From: Bacteroidota bacterium | GTDB lineage: Bacteria; Bacteroidota; Kryptoniia; Kryptoniales; JAKASW01 | Length of the DNA: 23,332 nucleotides | NCBI GenBank assembly: GCA_021785235.1 | Contig: JAJYGB010000157.1 | Location: forward strand, 1-23,332 | Direction: 5' to 3' | Shown here: positions 1 to 7,631 of the stretch, piece by piece | How the letters are laid out: the number at the start of each line of letters is the position of its first letter | Position numbering within the stretch: the first letter of the stretch is position 1 | Program-made: the position numbers and the translations under genes | Notes under the pieces: model-generated | The model's input: the letters and a program-made list of their open reading frames with translations, nothing else | The model's database searches: none | Told to the model about the DNA's origin: nothing

Positions 1-404
1 CCTTTTCTAAAGAACCACACTATCATCATCGGGTTTGTTACTGCCAGCGAAAATCCGGTGACGTAAGACAGCTTCTTGCTTTTCAGGGTTGCGTGACTGA
101 GCTCCAGCATATTTGCCTTCGTGCCGTCGCGGAAAGTGAAGAAGGCCAGCAGCCACAGGATGGCCGTCGCGACCAACCCGAAGATTGCTACGACAGTCTG
201 GTTCTTTAGAAAAGGTGCGACGCCAAAAAGAGCGATCGCCCCGTACATCATATCGGAGCTCACGGATCCGAACGCGACCATGTAGGCTGCACGAAGGTGA
301 TTATTGAGCGAGCGCTTGGCAATTTCGATTTGCGTCGCTCCAATCGGGATCGCTGTTAGAAAGCCCAGGAAATAAGTGATCATCAGGAACAAAAAAGTAT
401 CCAT
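1..404 (-). CDS. LysE/RhtB-type exporter, N-terminal part (cut by window edge)
   Basis: A reading frame opens at an ATG at 404 and is still open at base 1, giving about 134 residues. The translation begins MDTFLFLMITYFLGFLTAIP and continues with PIGATQIEIAKRSL. This matches the start of LysE-family transporters: a first membrane helix followed by a P-G motif and a short amphipathic stretch. Later come two more hydrophobic segments and, near the cut, SLAVTNPMMIVWF, which resembles the conserved helix-4 NP motif of the family. Members export amino acids or other small molecules across the inner membrane; the substrate cannot be read here. The start is supported by AAGGTG four to five bases upstream. 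The upstream gene on the same strand ends 37 bases away, and a perfect 16-bp palindrome sits between them. Family call is fairly sure; function is generic. Confidence 0.72.
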   Translation of the reverse strand, partial: MDTFLFLMITYFLGFLTAIPIGATQIEIAKRSLNNHLRAAYMVAFGSVSSDMMYGAIALFGVAPFLKNQTVVAIFGLVATAILWLLAFFTFRDGTKANMLELSHATLKSKKLSYVTGFSLAVTNPMMIVWFFRK

Positions 405-417
405 CACACCTTATAGA

Positions 418-433
418 ATTTGTTCCAACAAAT
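418..433. promoter_or_regulatory. 16-bp perfect palindrome before the LysE-type gene
   Basis: ATTTGTT at 418-424 and AACAAAT at 427-433 are exact reverse complements around a CC centre. The site lies 8 bases after the glycosyltransferase stop and 14 bases before the exporter start. On the minus strand it overlaps TATATTTG, which could be part of a -10 element. The position fits an operator for a dimeric repressor, or a weak AT-rich hairpin; no following U run argues for a terminator. Confidence 0.35.
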
Positions 434-441
434 ATAGGGCT

Positions 442-1770
442 TTACTTCACAAGAATCCGCACCCGGTCCCGATGAAATATCTTCCGTGCCGTCTCCACGT
501 ATTTCGAAACTTCAAGGACGACATCTTCGGGATCGAGAGACCCGAAACAACGAACCTCTTTGCATGTTTTCGCCATTTTGTTGATACAGGTGATGTTCCT
601 GCATTGGGCCTCCGCTACGAAAGCCCTCGAAGGCGCTTCCTGGTTCGCCGGGAAAAATCCCGGAGCTTTCGAATCGTATCCGTAAATACGTGAAGGGGTG
701 CCGCCGAAAACGGAGAGAACGGCGGTTGTGTTCCTGAGGCTTCTGCCCGAACTTCGGGCAAACTTTCGGGCGGCTGCCAGGTGGAGTGGACCAGTGTCGC
801 CGCTGATGAATACATCCGAGAGATCGATCAATGCGGCATACACGTCGAGGGAGGTTGATGCCGGGATTATCGTGATCTTTCTTCTGTGCTCCGGAGATAG
901 TGAATACAGGAGCTCGTGCTCGATGAATTTCTCCACATGACCGGAACCAAGAAGCACCGAGTATCCCTTCTCGGCGAGTTTTCTAAGCAGCCTGCGCTGA
1001 AAATCGAACGGCATCCTTGTAAATCTTGCTGAAGCGTCCGGGTTGACCATGACTATCGGATCGTCCTGGGAGATCCCCGCGACCAGCAGAAAATCATTCG
1101 CGGCGCTGATAGCTTCATCGGACAGGTACACGCCGGCGCCTTTAAATTCCCGACCGAAGCCCTGCGGGAGCCTGTCACGGAATAATGTGCCTATAAAATT
1201 GTAGGACTGGTAGACTACGTTGTTCACCCCGGAATTGGGATGGCTCTCATTCCTGATGAGTTCGGCTGCCATCATGGAATAGTTGACGACATTCTTCTGT
1301 CCGAAAGTCCTGTCATCTACCATCGGGCTGAAGTTTATCACGATGTCATAATTTCCGCCGTCCGCGATGCGTGCGAGTCCGGCCAGATCGCTTTCTACGG
1401 GAAAAGGGGCACCTTCGTACAAGGGATAGAGTGTCGAAATTTCGGGGTTGCCTTCGATAAGGCCTCTGGCAGATTTCTTTACGACGCAATCGATTGTTGC
1501 GCTGGGAAAAATCTCTCTGGCTGCCGCCACGGCACCCTGGCCAATGATCGCGTCGCCGATATTAAGATCCGCAGCGATAAGGATCCGGTTGATCCTCTTT
1601 GCCTTCGCGAGCTGCTTCCTTGCCTGATGTTCAACCGTCCTGAGAACGAGGATATTTCCCAGGAGATATCTGACCGCCACGTCGAGGAGACGCGAGCCGT
1701 GTCGCGGGAAAACATCTGTTACCAGACTTGTTAATTGAAAAATCTTTTTGAACTGTGTTTCTTTGTCCAT
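442..1770 (-). CDS. Glycosyltransferase family 9 (ADP-heptose:LPS heptosyltransferase-like)
   Basis: The protein is about 442 residues. Near its start is RILIAADLNIGDAIIGQGAV, the GT9 N-terminal Rossmann pattern (R-I-L ... IGD). In the C-terminal half come VMVNPDASARFTRMP, then VFISGDTGPLHLAAA, which is the hallmark nucleotide-sugar binding motif (DTG-x-x-HLAAA), and LSVFGGTPSRIYG. Four cysteines cluster near the end (CRNITC ... C ... CFG), as in many GT9 proteins. Family members move heptose or related sugars onto lipopolysaccharide core or other surface glycans at the cytoplasmic face of the inner membrane; the real donor and acceptor are unknown here. I chose the ATG at 1770 over an open-frame start at 1863 because AGAAGGAA lies about 10 bases upstream and the 31 extra residues look non-conserved. 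It is somewhat longer than classical WaaC/WaaF (about 350). Confidence 0.85.
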   Translation of the reverse strand: MDKETQFKKIFQLTSLVTDVFPRHGSRLLDVAVRYLLGNILVLRTVEHQARKQLAKAKRINRILIAADLNIGDAIIGQGAVAAAREIFPSATIDCVVKKSARGLIEGNPEISTLYPLYEGAPFPVESDLAGLARIADGGNYDIVINFSPMVDDRTFGQKNVVNYSMMAAELIRNESHPNSGVNNVVYQSYNFIGTLFRDRLPQGFGREFKGAGVYLSDEAISAANDFLLVAGISQDDPIVMVNPDASARFTRMPFDFQRRLLRKLAEKGYSVLLGSGHVEKFIEHELLYSLSPEHRRKITIIPASTSLDVYAALIDLSDVFISGDTGPLHLAAARKFARSSGRSLRNTTAVLSVFGGTPSRIYGYDSKAPGFFPANQEAPSRAFVAEAQCRNITCINKMAKTCKEVRCFGSLDPEDVVLEVSKYVETARKIFHRDRVRILVK

Positions 1771-2081
1771 CTGAGACGGTTCCTTCTGATGCCCCTTGAC
1801 ATAGCTGCGGAACCCGCGGTACGGTGAAACTCGTGATCTTTCCTGCTCTCTCGGTCTGCCCAACTCAACTCCTGCAAGTTCGAGAAGACTTGCGGCAGAA
1901 AGGTTTAAGAGATTTGCCGACTAAAATGTACCCGTTCAATATGAAATCAAGATGAATGTTCCGCTAACATTCTGACAAAAAACGGGTTACGCGGCCCGGA
2001 GAAACAGGCTCCCGCCAGGTTCGGGGCAGCGTGGGCCGCGAGGCGATCACAGCCTTGCAGCCCGGGTCCGGCGTAGGCCGG
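1771..2081. other. Non-coding gap with nested inverted repeats
   Basis: No credible gene lies here. An inner inverted repeat, GAATGTT (1954-1960) and AACATTC (1966-1972) with a 5-base loop, sits inside an outer one, ACCCGTT (1930-1936) and AACGGGT (1981-1987). Both arms are exact 7-mers. As RNA from the minus strand this would be a two-part stem-loop in the leader of the glycosyltransferase gene, or in the 3' tail of the upstream phosphatase transcript. There is no U run right after either arm, so it is not a standard terminator. Next to the phosphatase stop is a small hairpin, CCGGC-CTAC-GCCGG (about 2070-2083), also without a U run. Confidence 0.45.
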
Positions 2082-3827
2082 CTATTGGAACTTAACACAG
2101 AGCTGGGTTATGTCGTCGCTCTGGGGGGCATCCGCCACAAAGGAGGCGACCTCCTTACGGATGGTCTCGAGAATTTCATCCGCATCCAATCCGGCGTTCA
2201 GCCTGAGCAGCCCGCCGATCCTTTCCTCCGTGAACTGCTCACCGTCCGGGTTAAGAGCTTCGTTAACTCCGTCCGTAAACATGTAAAGAAAATCCCCGCT
2301 CTCGATTCTCTCAAGACCGGTCTGGTACTTCACGTTCGGCAAGACGCCAAGCATAAGTCCGCCCTGGTCCAACCTTCTCACGTTTCCGCCAGCCTTCATA
2401 AGATAAGGATAGTTATGTCCCGCGTTAATGTAGATAAGATGCTTTTCGGAGGAATTGTAAATCGCCGCGAAGAATGTGATGAACCTGTCGCTTTCGGTGT
2501 TGTCATACACAATGTTATTGAGCCGCTCAGTTATCTGATCGAGTCTCAGCTCGGTCGCCATCAGGGCCCTGAATGCCGACTGCAAATTGGCCATGAGCAG
2601 CGCGGCGGGAAATCCTTTCCCGGATACGTCGGCTATCGCCACGCATATTTTCTCATCACTTAGCTTTATCACATCGAAGTAGTCGCCGCCGACCTGTTTG
2701 GTAGGAATGTGGAATGTTCCGACGACACACCCGGCGAAGCCAGGCATCTCTCTTGGAAGAAGCTTCTCCTGGATAGTGTGAGCGAGACTTAGTTCTTCTT
2801 CAAGCCTTTGTTTCGCGAGGGACTCCTCGAAGAGCCTGGCGTTATCGATCGCCATCGCGGCCAGGTTGCACAAGGAAGAGATGAAGCTTATTTCAGAATC
2901 GGTGTACTTTGCGCGCGATACTCTCTCGCCGAGAATCAGGAGTCCGTCGACTTTACTCTGGAGCTGGAAGGGTACGACCAGTTCCGCTCCCTTTTCGAGG
3001 AGCTTTGCTGCGACAGGCATTTCATTAGCGAGGTCCGCCAGCCTCATGGGTGATTCGGATGAGCAGAGAGGATGAAGATCGGATTCCTCGAGTCCCGGAA
3101 TCCTGTTAACCACGATGCGTCCCTTTGAATCGTGCACCAGACAAATAGCGTATTTTCTCGCACCGGTCTGACCCATGACCGCGAATTCGAGTGTCCTGAT
3201 GGCACGGGCTTCATCTATCAACAGGTTGAATTCCTTGCTCAGCTCGAACAGGGTCTGCAGTTCCTGTACCCTCCGTTGAAGTTCAAAGTTGGAATCCTTG
3301 TACTGCCGGAACACAATGGCGTTCTCGATTGCGGCGGCGGCGATATTGCAGAGGGTGGAGACGAACTCTATCTCAGTCGGGATGAATTCGTCGCCGATAA
3401 GTTTCCGACCGATGAACAGGTAGCCGAAGAGCCGGTGAGACGTCCTTATCGCGAAGAGCCTTTCGACGCCCGCCTCCGCAAGTCTAGCTCCCAACGAATT
3501 GCCGACGTCGGCTGCGGCCACCGAGCCCTCCAGATCGAGCACGAATAGTTCCGCCATGATCTCATCATTCAGAACGATCCCCTTGCCGATCTTGACGAAC
3601 TCTTCTTTTCCCCGGCCCGTTCCCGAGGCCGAGCGTACCACTGCGCCTGATTTGGACACCGCGAGCTTGCCCATTGACGCGAGCATTATGTGGTTAAGTA
3701 TGAATTGGTAATCGAGAGATGAATTGAGGATCTTCGCCGTCTCGATCAGGGACGTGAGTTCGACAATTTGGTCGCTGCCGCGGCCTGCGGGCCGTCTGCC
3801 GCGCGTCGACTTAAGACTTCTGCTCAT
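2082..3827 (-). CDS. GAF-GAF-PP2C (SpoIIE/RsbU-type) serine phosphatase
   Basis: 581 residues with two GAF-like sensor domains (about 30-175 and 190-335), a short coiled linker (about 335-355) and a SpoIIE-type PP2C phosphatase domain (about 355-581). The metal-binding aspartates are all present: VGGDYFD (D382), ADVSGKG (D400), FTDGVNE (D519) and SDDIT (D571/D572). Enzymes of this kind dephosphorylate a STAS-domain antagonist and so release the anti-sigma kinase from its target. It has no membrane segment, so the likely location is the cytoplasm and the input a small ligand or redox signal through the GAF domains. Its start overlaps the 3' end of the kinase gene by 17 bases, indicating translational coupling. 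It is the last gene of the four-gene module. The N-terminus is rich in Arg/Ser and probably disordered. The domain call is strong; the signal is unknown. Confidence 0.93.
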   Translation of the reverse strand: MSRSLKSTRGRRPAGRGSDQIVELTSLIETAKILNSSLDYQFILNHIMLASMGKLAVSKSGAVVRSASGTGRGKEEFVKIGKGIVLNDEIMAELFVLDLEGSVAAADVGNSLGARLAEAGVERLFAIRTSHRLFGYLFIGRKLIGDEFIPTEIEFVSTLCNIAAAAIENAIVFRQYKDSNFELQRRVQELQTLFELSKEFNLLIDEARAIRTLEFAVMGQTGARKYAICLVHDSKGRIVVNRIPGLEESDLHPLCSSESPMRLADLANEMPVAAKLLEKGAELVVPFQLQSKVDGLLILGERVSRAKYTDSEISFISSLCNLAAMAIDNARLFEESLAKQRLEEELSLAHTIQEKLLPREMPGFAGCVVGTFHIPTKQVGGDYFDVIKLSDEKICVAIADVSGKGFPAALLMANLQSAFRALMATELRLDQITERLNNIVYDNTESDRFITFFAAIYNSSEKHLIYINAGHNYPYLMKAGGNVRRLDQGGLMLGVLPNVKYQTGLERIESGDFLYMFTDGVNEALNPDGEQFTEERIGGLLRLNAGLDADEILETIRKEVASFVADAPQSDDITQLCVKFQ

Positions 3828-4254
3828 TTCTCAGGTTACGGACAAGCCTCACTTCGTTTGAAGCATCCTGGCCCCGATATTCCACTGTGTCCATGAGTTT
3901 CCTCATGAGAAAAATTCCGAGCCCTCCGGCTTTATGCTTTTTGACTTTATCCTTTATGTTAGGGAGCGGTACTTCTTCCGGCTTGAAGCTGGCGCCCCAG
4001 TCGCGCACCACAACCTGAAATTCAGTTCCGCTTGCCAATATCCTCACTTCAAATTCGCTGTCCGGGTTCCCCTTGTATGCATGCTTAATAACGTTTGTAC
4101 AAGCTTCGTCGACAGCAAGTGTGATTTCGGAAACTTCCTTGTCTCCAAACCCGAACCTCACGGCGCATTCATCTACGAACTCACGGACATCGGCAAGCGC
4201 ATTGGTCGTGCTCTTGAAGACTCTTGAATCCTCTATTTTATCTGAGCTTTTCAC
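3811..4254 (-). CDS. RsbW/SpoIIAB-like anti-sigma serine kinase (HATPase_c_2)
   Basis: 147 residues, the usual size for a stand-alone anti-sigma kinase. It shows the GHKL ATP-binding boxes: the N box DEACTNVIKHAY (E50, N54), the G1 box RDWGASF (D85) and the G2 box GGLGIFLM (110-117). Such kinases phosphorylate the STAS antagonist and, when free, bind a sigma factor or another target. It follows the STAS gene by 31 bases and overlaps the next phosphatase gene, so kinase, substrate and phosphatase are encoded together. The start is GTG with GAAGGA directly upstream (spacing 3-4 bases), which is short; no better ATG is seen nearby. No sigma factor is visible in the window, so the kinase target must be encoded elsewhere or be a non-sigma protein. 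Confidence 0.9.
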   Translation of the reverse strand: MKSSDKIEDSRVFKSTTNALADVREFVDECAVRFGFGDKEVSEITLAVDEACTNVIKHAYKGNPDSEFEVRILASGTEFQVVVRDWGASFKPEEVPLPNIKDKVKKHKAGGLGIFLMRKLMDTVEYRGQDASNEVRLVRNLRNEQKS

Positions 4255-4285
4255 AATTCCTTCGGAATGTTATCAACCAAGCCGG

Positions 4286-4636
4286 TCAACTATTGTTGAA
4301 TTTGTTTAACGCCTCGTCCTGGTCTTTATAGATTTCATAAAGGAACGGAAATCCCAGGAGATCGAACACATTGAAGACCTTCTGCTGCATTGCTGCGAGC
4401 TTGATGTCCCCCCGGTTGTTTCTCACTTCGTCGATATACGCCATGAATACTCCCAGGCCTGCACTCGATATATAATTGAGCCCGTTGAAGTTGACTACAA
4501 TATTGTACTTGCCCTTTGCTATGAGTTCCGAAAATGTCTTTTCAAGGTCGGGCGCGGTATGAGCATCCAGGAATCCGTGAAGCTCCATGATAACGGCTTT
4601 CCCCGAATCTCGAGTCTGCACCTTAAACTCATTCAT
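4286..4636 (-). CDS. STAS-domain anti-sigma factor antagonist (RsbV/SpoIIAA-like)
   Basis: 116 residues covering one STAS domain. The motif NYISSAGLGVFM (residues 54-65) holds the conserved loop with the serine that partner kinases phosphorylate (S57 or S58; the exact residue cannot be told by eye). In the unphosphorylated form such proteins bind the HATPase kinase and free its target; the PP2C enzymes on either side would reset it. The start is well supported by GGAGG five bases before the ATG. It lies between the membrane phosphatase gene (81-base gap) and the kinase gene (31-base gap), all on the minus strand, which fits one operon. The C-terminal part (VFNVFDLLGFPFLYEIYKD) is typical of the fold. 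Confidence 0.92.
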   Translation of the reverse strand: MNEFKVQTRDSGKAVIMELHGFLDAHTAPDLEKTFSELIAKGKYNIVVNFNGLNYISSAGLGVFMAYIDEVRNNRGDIKLAAMQQKVFNVFDLLGFPFLYEIYKDQDEALNKFNNS

Positions 4637-4717
4637 TACTTCCTCCAGCTTTCATGGTATGGTCCCGGCCGCCGGTCATCCGGAAAGGAACGGGGAGCCA
4701 TCGATCGTCTTTCAAAA

Positions 4718-6829
4718 TCATCTCCATTTTAAAACCAGAACGGTCGTGTCGTCGACTGCGTCTGTGCCCTGTGAAAATTCAGCAAGAGCGCGGATGATGC
4801 CTCCTTTAATCTCCGTCGGTGATCCGCCGCTCGTCTCTTTCAACAAATCATAGAAACGCTGTTCTCCAAACTCCTGGCCGCCGGGGTCCCTTTGATCGGT
4901 AACACCGTCGGTGTAAAACACGAGTGTATCTCCGTGACCAAGAACAAATTTTTCCTCTCCCAGGTGCCGTCCGAAATCGCCCGATTGCTCGAGCCCCAGG
5001 CCTGCACCTGTCGGCCGTATCAGCCTACAGTGCTTCTCTCCGCTTACCGCGTTGGAGCTAATCAGCACCGCCGGAGTGTGTCCGGCACGCACTATGGAAA
5101 CATCTCCCGTATCGCCGTCGAGCACCGCGTAAATCAGCGTAATGAAGAAATTCTTTTGGAGCGTGCTTCCGACCGCTTCGTTCGCCGCCATCATGAATTC
5201 GAGAGGCGACTTCGCCGAAGCCGAGAGCGACTGGAAAATTCCCTTCATGTAAGCCATGTAAAACGCGGCCGATGTCCCTTTTCCGGACACGTCGCCGACG
5301 ACAAACGCATATCTCTTGTCGTCGATTCGAGAATAATCAATATAGTCACCACCGACCTCGAATGCAGGGAACGAAAGGAAATCGGTTTCGAATCTTTCCG
5401 AGCTCGGCAGAGAAGTCGGGAGAAGCTTCAGCTGCATATCGTGGGCTATACGCAACTCGTGCTGAAGGCGCTCATTCTCGATAGACTTCGTGAAAAGGAG
5501 CGAATTCTGTATCGCAACGGCCGCGGTGTCGGCAAAAGCGCTTACGGTCGAGATCTCCTCGTCGTCGAACGCGTACGGCATCTCGTGAGCCGCGTAGAGC
5601 ATCCCGATAAAATCATCGTGAGCAGTAAGCGGGACGGCAAGGAGCGATTTGGCCGGGAAGTTCTTCAGGTTCAGATTCACGAATTCGTCGGCGTCCTGGA
5701 CTATCACCCGCTTGTCCGTTCGCACCGCCTTCCTAACGGCATCGAAATCGAATGCAGAAAGCTCGTACTGGCTGGTCCTGTGCGTTGCGGAGATCTTGTA
5801 TTCGTCACCTGAATCGCCGTCGCCCTCGTATCTGAGCTCGATCCAGACCTTGTTTGCCTGAGTCACGGCTCCGACAACGGCAACGGTGTTGTTCAGGACT
5901 TCCGACGTGTCCAGCACATTCGTGATGACTTTGCTGAGGTTCTGGTATGAGTCGAGCTCGCGCTTCTTTTTCTCGAACACCCCGCTCGTCGGGATATGAA
6001 ACATCGTCACGATGAATGCTAGCGAGAAATAAATCGTCAGGAACAGGAAAACGATTTTCGAGAACTCCTCCATCGGCTGGCTGTAGAAACTCAGGACTCC
6101 CCCCGCAAGATTTGCCGGGCCGATGGAGGCGTATGAATATCCGAACAGGACCATCAGAACGAACGAATGGACAAGGGATTTGTATTTTTCCTTCTTGGTA
6201 AGGAAGACTATCCAGTTCATGCTGACGATGTGTAGAACCGCAATGATAATCGCGATTACGAACGCGATTTCGCGCAGGGCCGACAGGAAAGAGGAGCCGT
6301 TGAAAATGCTCAGGAAAGCCGCCACCAGTGCGAAAATTATGAAGAGTTGAAATCTCCTCCTAACTTTCCTGTCCGGCTTAATGTAGATCATGTCGCTCAT
6401 CGTCATCAGAAGGATAATGACGAAGCCGGCGATCCCGAACGCGAACGCGGTTGTCGCCAGCAGCTGCATGATATTGCCGGGGACAAAATTTCCAGACGAG
6501 CTTCCTTTACTCTCGAGAATTATCCCCCAGGTCGAAATGACTGCCGCTGAGAAGAAACCGTATGCCACAAGCCTCCGAAGGATTTCCAGAGGCTTGGGTG
6601 ATTTCTTGTTGCGGAAGAGCCCCATTGCCGCGTAGAGAAAAATGAAAGCCGCGACGGTGAACAAGTTCCGGAAGCCGTTCAGGACCGGATCTTCAAGATT
6701 GATTGAAATCCTGATCCAGTCAAAAACAAGTAATACCGTCGCAATTGATCCCGCCGCTACAAAATACAGGCTGTTTCTGAAGTTAAGTCGCATGTGCTTT
6801 AATCTAATTCTACTATTCGCATTCTGCAA
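4718..6829 (-). CDS. Membrane-anchored GAF-PP2C (SpoIIE-type) phosphatase
   Basis: 703 residues. The first 280 or so form about eight hydrophobic segments (around 20-40, 50-72, 85-106, 120-145, 160-178, 187-210, 219-240 and 257-278). A short coiled stretch follows, then a GAF domain (about 300-447) and a SpoIIE-type PP2C domain (about 455-703). Catalytic metal aspartates are present: VGGDYID (D495), VGDVSGKG (D513), FYTDGVTD (D641) and DDTT (D693/D694). It should sit in the inner membrane and dephosphorylate the STAS protein encoded just downstream. The membrane part gives the module an envelope or membrane-borne input next to the soluble GAF-GAF phosphatase. Start choice is uncertain: neither the ATG at 6829 nor the one at 6793 has a clear Shine-Dalgarno. 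It is the first gene of the module. Confidence 0.9.
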   Translation of the reverse strand: MQNANSRIRLKHMRLNFRNSLYFVAAGSIATVLLVFDWIRISINLEDPVLNGFRNLFTVAAFIFLYAAMGLFRNKKSPKPLEILRRLVAYGFFSAAVISTWGIILESKGSSSGNFVPGNIMQLLATTAFAFGIAGFVIILLMTMSDMIYIKPDRKVRRRFQLFIIFALVAAFLSIFNGSSFLSALREIAFVIAIIIAVLHIVSMNWIVFLTKKEKYKSLVHSFVLMVLFGYSYASIGPANLAGGVLSFYSQPMEEFSKIVFLFLTIYFSLAFIVTMFHIPTSGVFEKKKRELDSYQNLSKVITNVLDTSEVLNNTVAVVGAVTQANKVWIELRYEGDGDSGDEYKISATHRTSQYELSAFDFDAVRKAVRTDKRVIVQDADEFVNLNLKNFPAKSLLAVPLTAHDDFIGMLYAAHEMPYAFDDEEISTVSAFADTAAVAIQNSLLFTKSIENERLQHELRIAHDMQLKLLPTSLPSSERFETDFLSFPAFEVGGDYIDYSRIDDKRYAFVVGDVSGKGTSAAFYMAYMKGIFQSLSASAKSPLEFMMAANEAVGSTLQKNFFITLIYAVLDGDTGDVSIVRAGHTPAVLISSNAVSGEKHCRLIRPTGAGLGLEQSGDFGRHLGEEKFVLGHGDTLVFYTDGVTDQRDPGGQEFGEQRFYDLLKETSGGSPTEIKGGIIRALAEFSQGTDAVDDTTVLVLKWR

Positions 6830-6981
6830 TCTTTTGTTACAGAAGCCTGCGGAAAGCGCGGTTTCACAGTATCAGTCGGACAAGGAGTGATGTAACCCTT
6901 GAGTAGGATAAGATGCCGGCTTCACTGCTCCTTGTGAGCACATCGGTCCGCATACCCGAACCGCTTTCATCTGCATAGCTC

Positions 6982-7001
6982 GCCGGAGACAATTCCCCGG
7001 C
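6982..7001 (-). terminator. Hairpin directly after the DUF1684 gene (terminator-like, no U run)
   Basis: GCCGGGGA and TCTCCGGC (minus-strand reading) pair over 8 bp with one G-U wobble around a 4-base ATTG loop. It begins at the base next to the stop codon of the DUF1684 gene, which closes the lon-dnaX operon. The downstream bases are not U-rich, so if it terminates it may need a factor, or it may protect the 3' end. The rest of the gap to 6830 shows nothing else clear. Confidence 0.4.
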
Positions 7002-7631
7002 TCAATACTTCATTTCACCCGCTTCGATGGGAGTATCCAAATGATTTTCCTGCGGCACTATCGGGCAGCTGTAGTTGTGGTTGTAGCCACAATAGGGACT
7101 GTAAGCGTAGTTGAAATCGAGAAGGTATTCTCCGGTTTCATTCTGATTCAGGTCGATGTATCTGCCGCCGGAATAGGAAGTCTTTCCGCACGTCTCGTCC
7201 GTAAACGGAACGAAGAGCTCGTTCGAGTCATCTCCCGTCATCTTGTAGACGTAGAGGCTCAGCATCTTACCGGCCACAGCAAACTCAAACCTGCCGTATT
7301 CGATTGCGGCTCGCGTCTCGCCGCCCGTCGCCGGTATGCCAATCTGTTTCGGGGAGCCCTCTTTCAGGAGCTTCACCCTGAAGATGAGATCGAAATTCGG
7401 CGTATAGTAATTGAGTTGGTGGAACGTAGCTCTCTGCGTCTGTGTGAGCGGTGATGATAGATCGGACCGGAAGAACAGATCTTTTCTCTCTCTGAATCGG
7501 TTTAGCTGTTCCAGGTACGACTGCTTCTCGGCAGAATCAAACGTCACTTTTTTATAGTTGCCCGAGCATGCGGCGATGCTCAGTGCGAGGAGAAGGAGGA
7601 GCGGGATGCGGACTTTAGTTGCCGTTTTCAA
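7002..7631 (-). CDS. DUF1684 family lipoprotein
   Basis: With a TTG start at 7631 the protein is 209 residues and begins with a short basic end, a leucine-rich helix and the lipobox SIAAC with Cys at residue 22: a textbook lipoprotein signal. The only ATG in frame (7739) would put that cysteine at residue 58, too far for a signal peptide, so I prefer TTG although no strong Shine-Dalgarno is seen. The body matches DUF1684: an N-terminal FRxRKDLFF stretch and a C-terminal part with GGRYIDL, LDFNYAYSPYCGYN and YSCPIVPQENHL. Its biochemical role is not known to me. The gene overlaps the 3' end of the PorV-like gene by 17 bases and is the last of the lon-dnaX-porV run, pointing to coupled translation. 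The protein is likely attached to a membrane facing the periplasm. Confidence 0.8.
   Translation of the reverse strand: MKTATKVRIPLLLLLALSIAACSGNYKKVTFDSAEKQSYLEQLNRFRERKDLFFRSDLSSPLTQTQRATFHQLNYYTPNFDLIFRVKLLKEGSPKQIGIPATGGETRAAIEYGRFEFAVAGKMLSLYVYKMTGDDSNELFVPFTDETCGKTSYSGGRYIDLNQNETGEYLLDFNYAYSPYCGYNHNYSCPIVPQENHLDTPIEAGEMKY

Noticed and set aside
1771..1863. N-terminal extension of the glycosyltransferase
   Set aside because: The 31 extra residues are Arg/Ser-rich and unlike GT9 starts; AGAAGGAA supports the ATG at 1770.
4892..5812. 306-codon frame opposite the membrane phosphatase
   Set aside because: Antisense shadow rich in Arg/His/Val from codon mirroring; the phosphatase on the other strand is intact.
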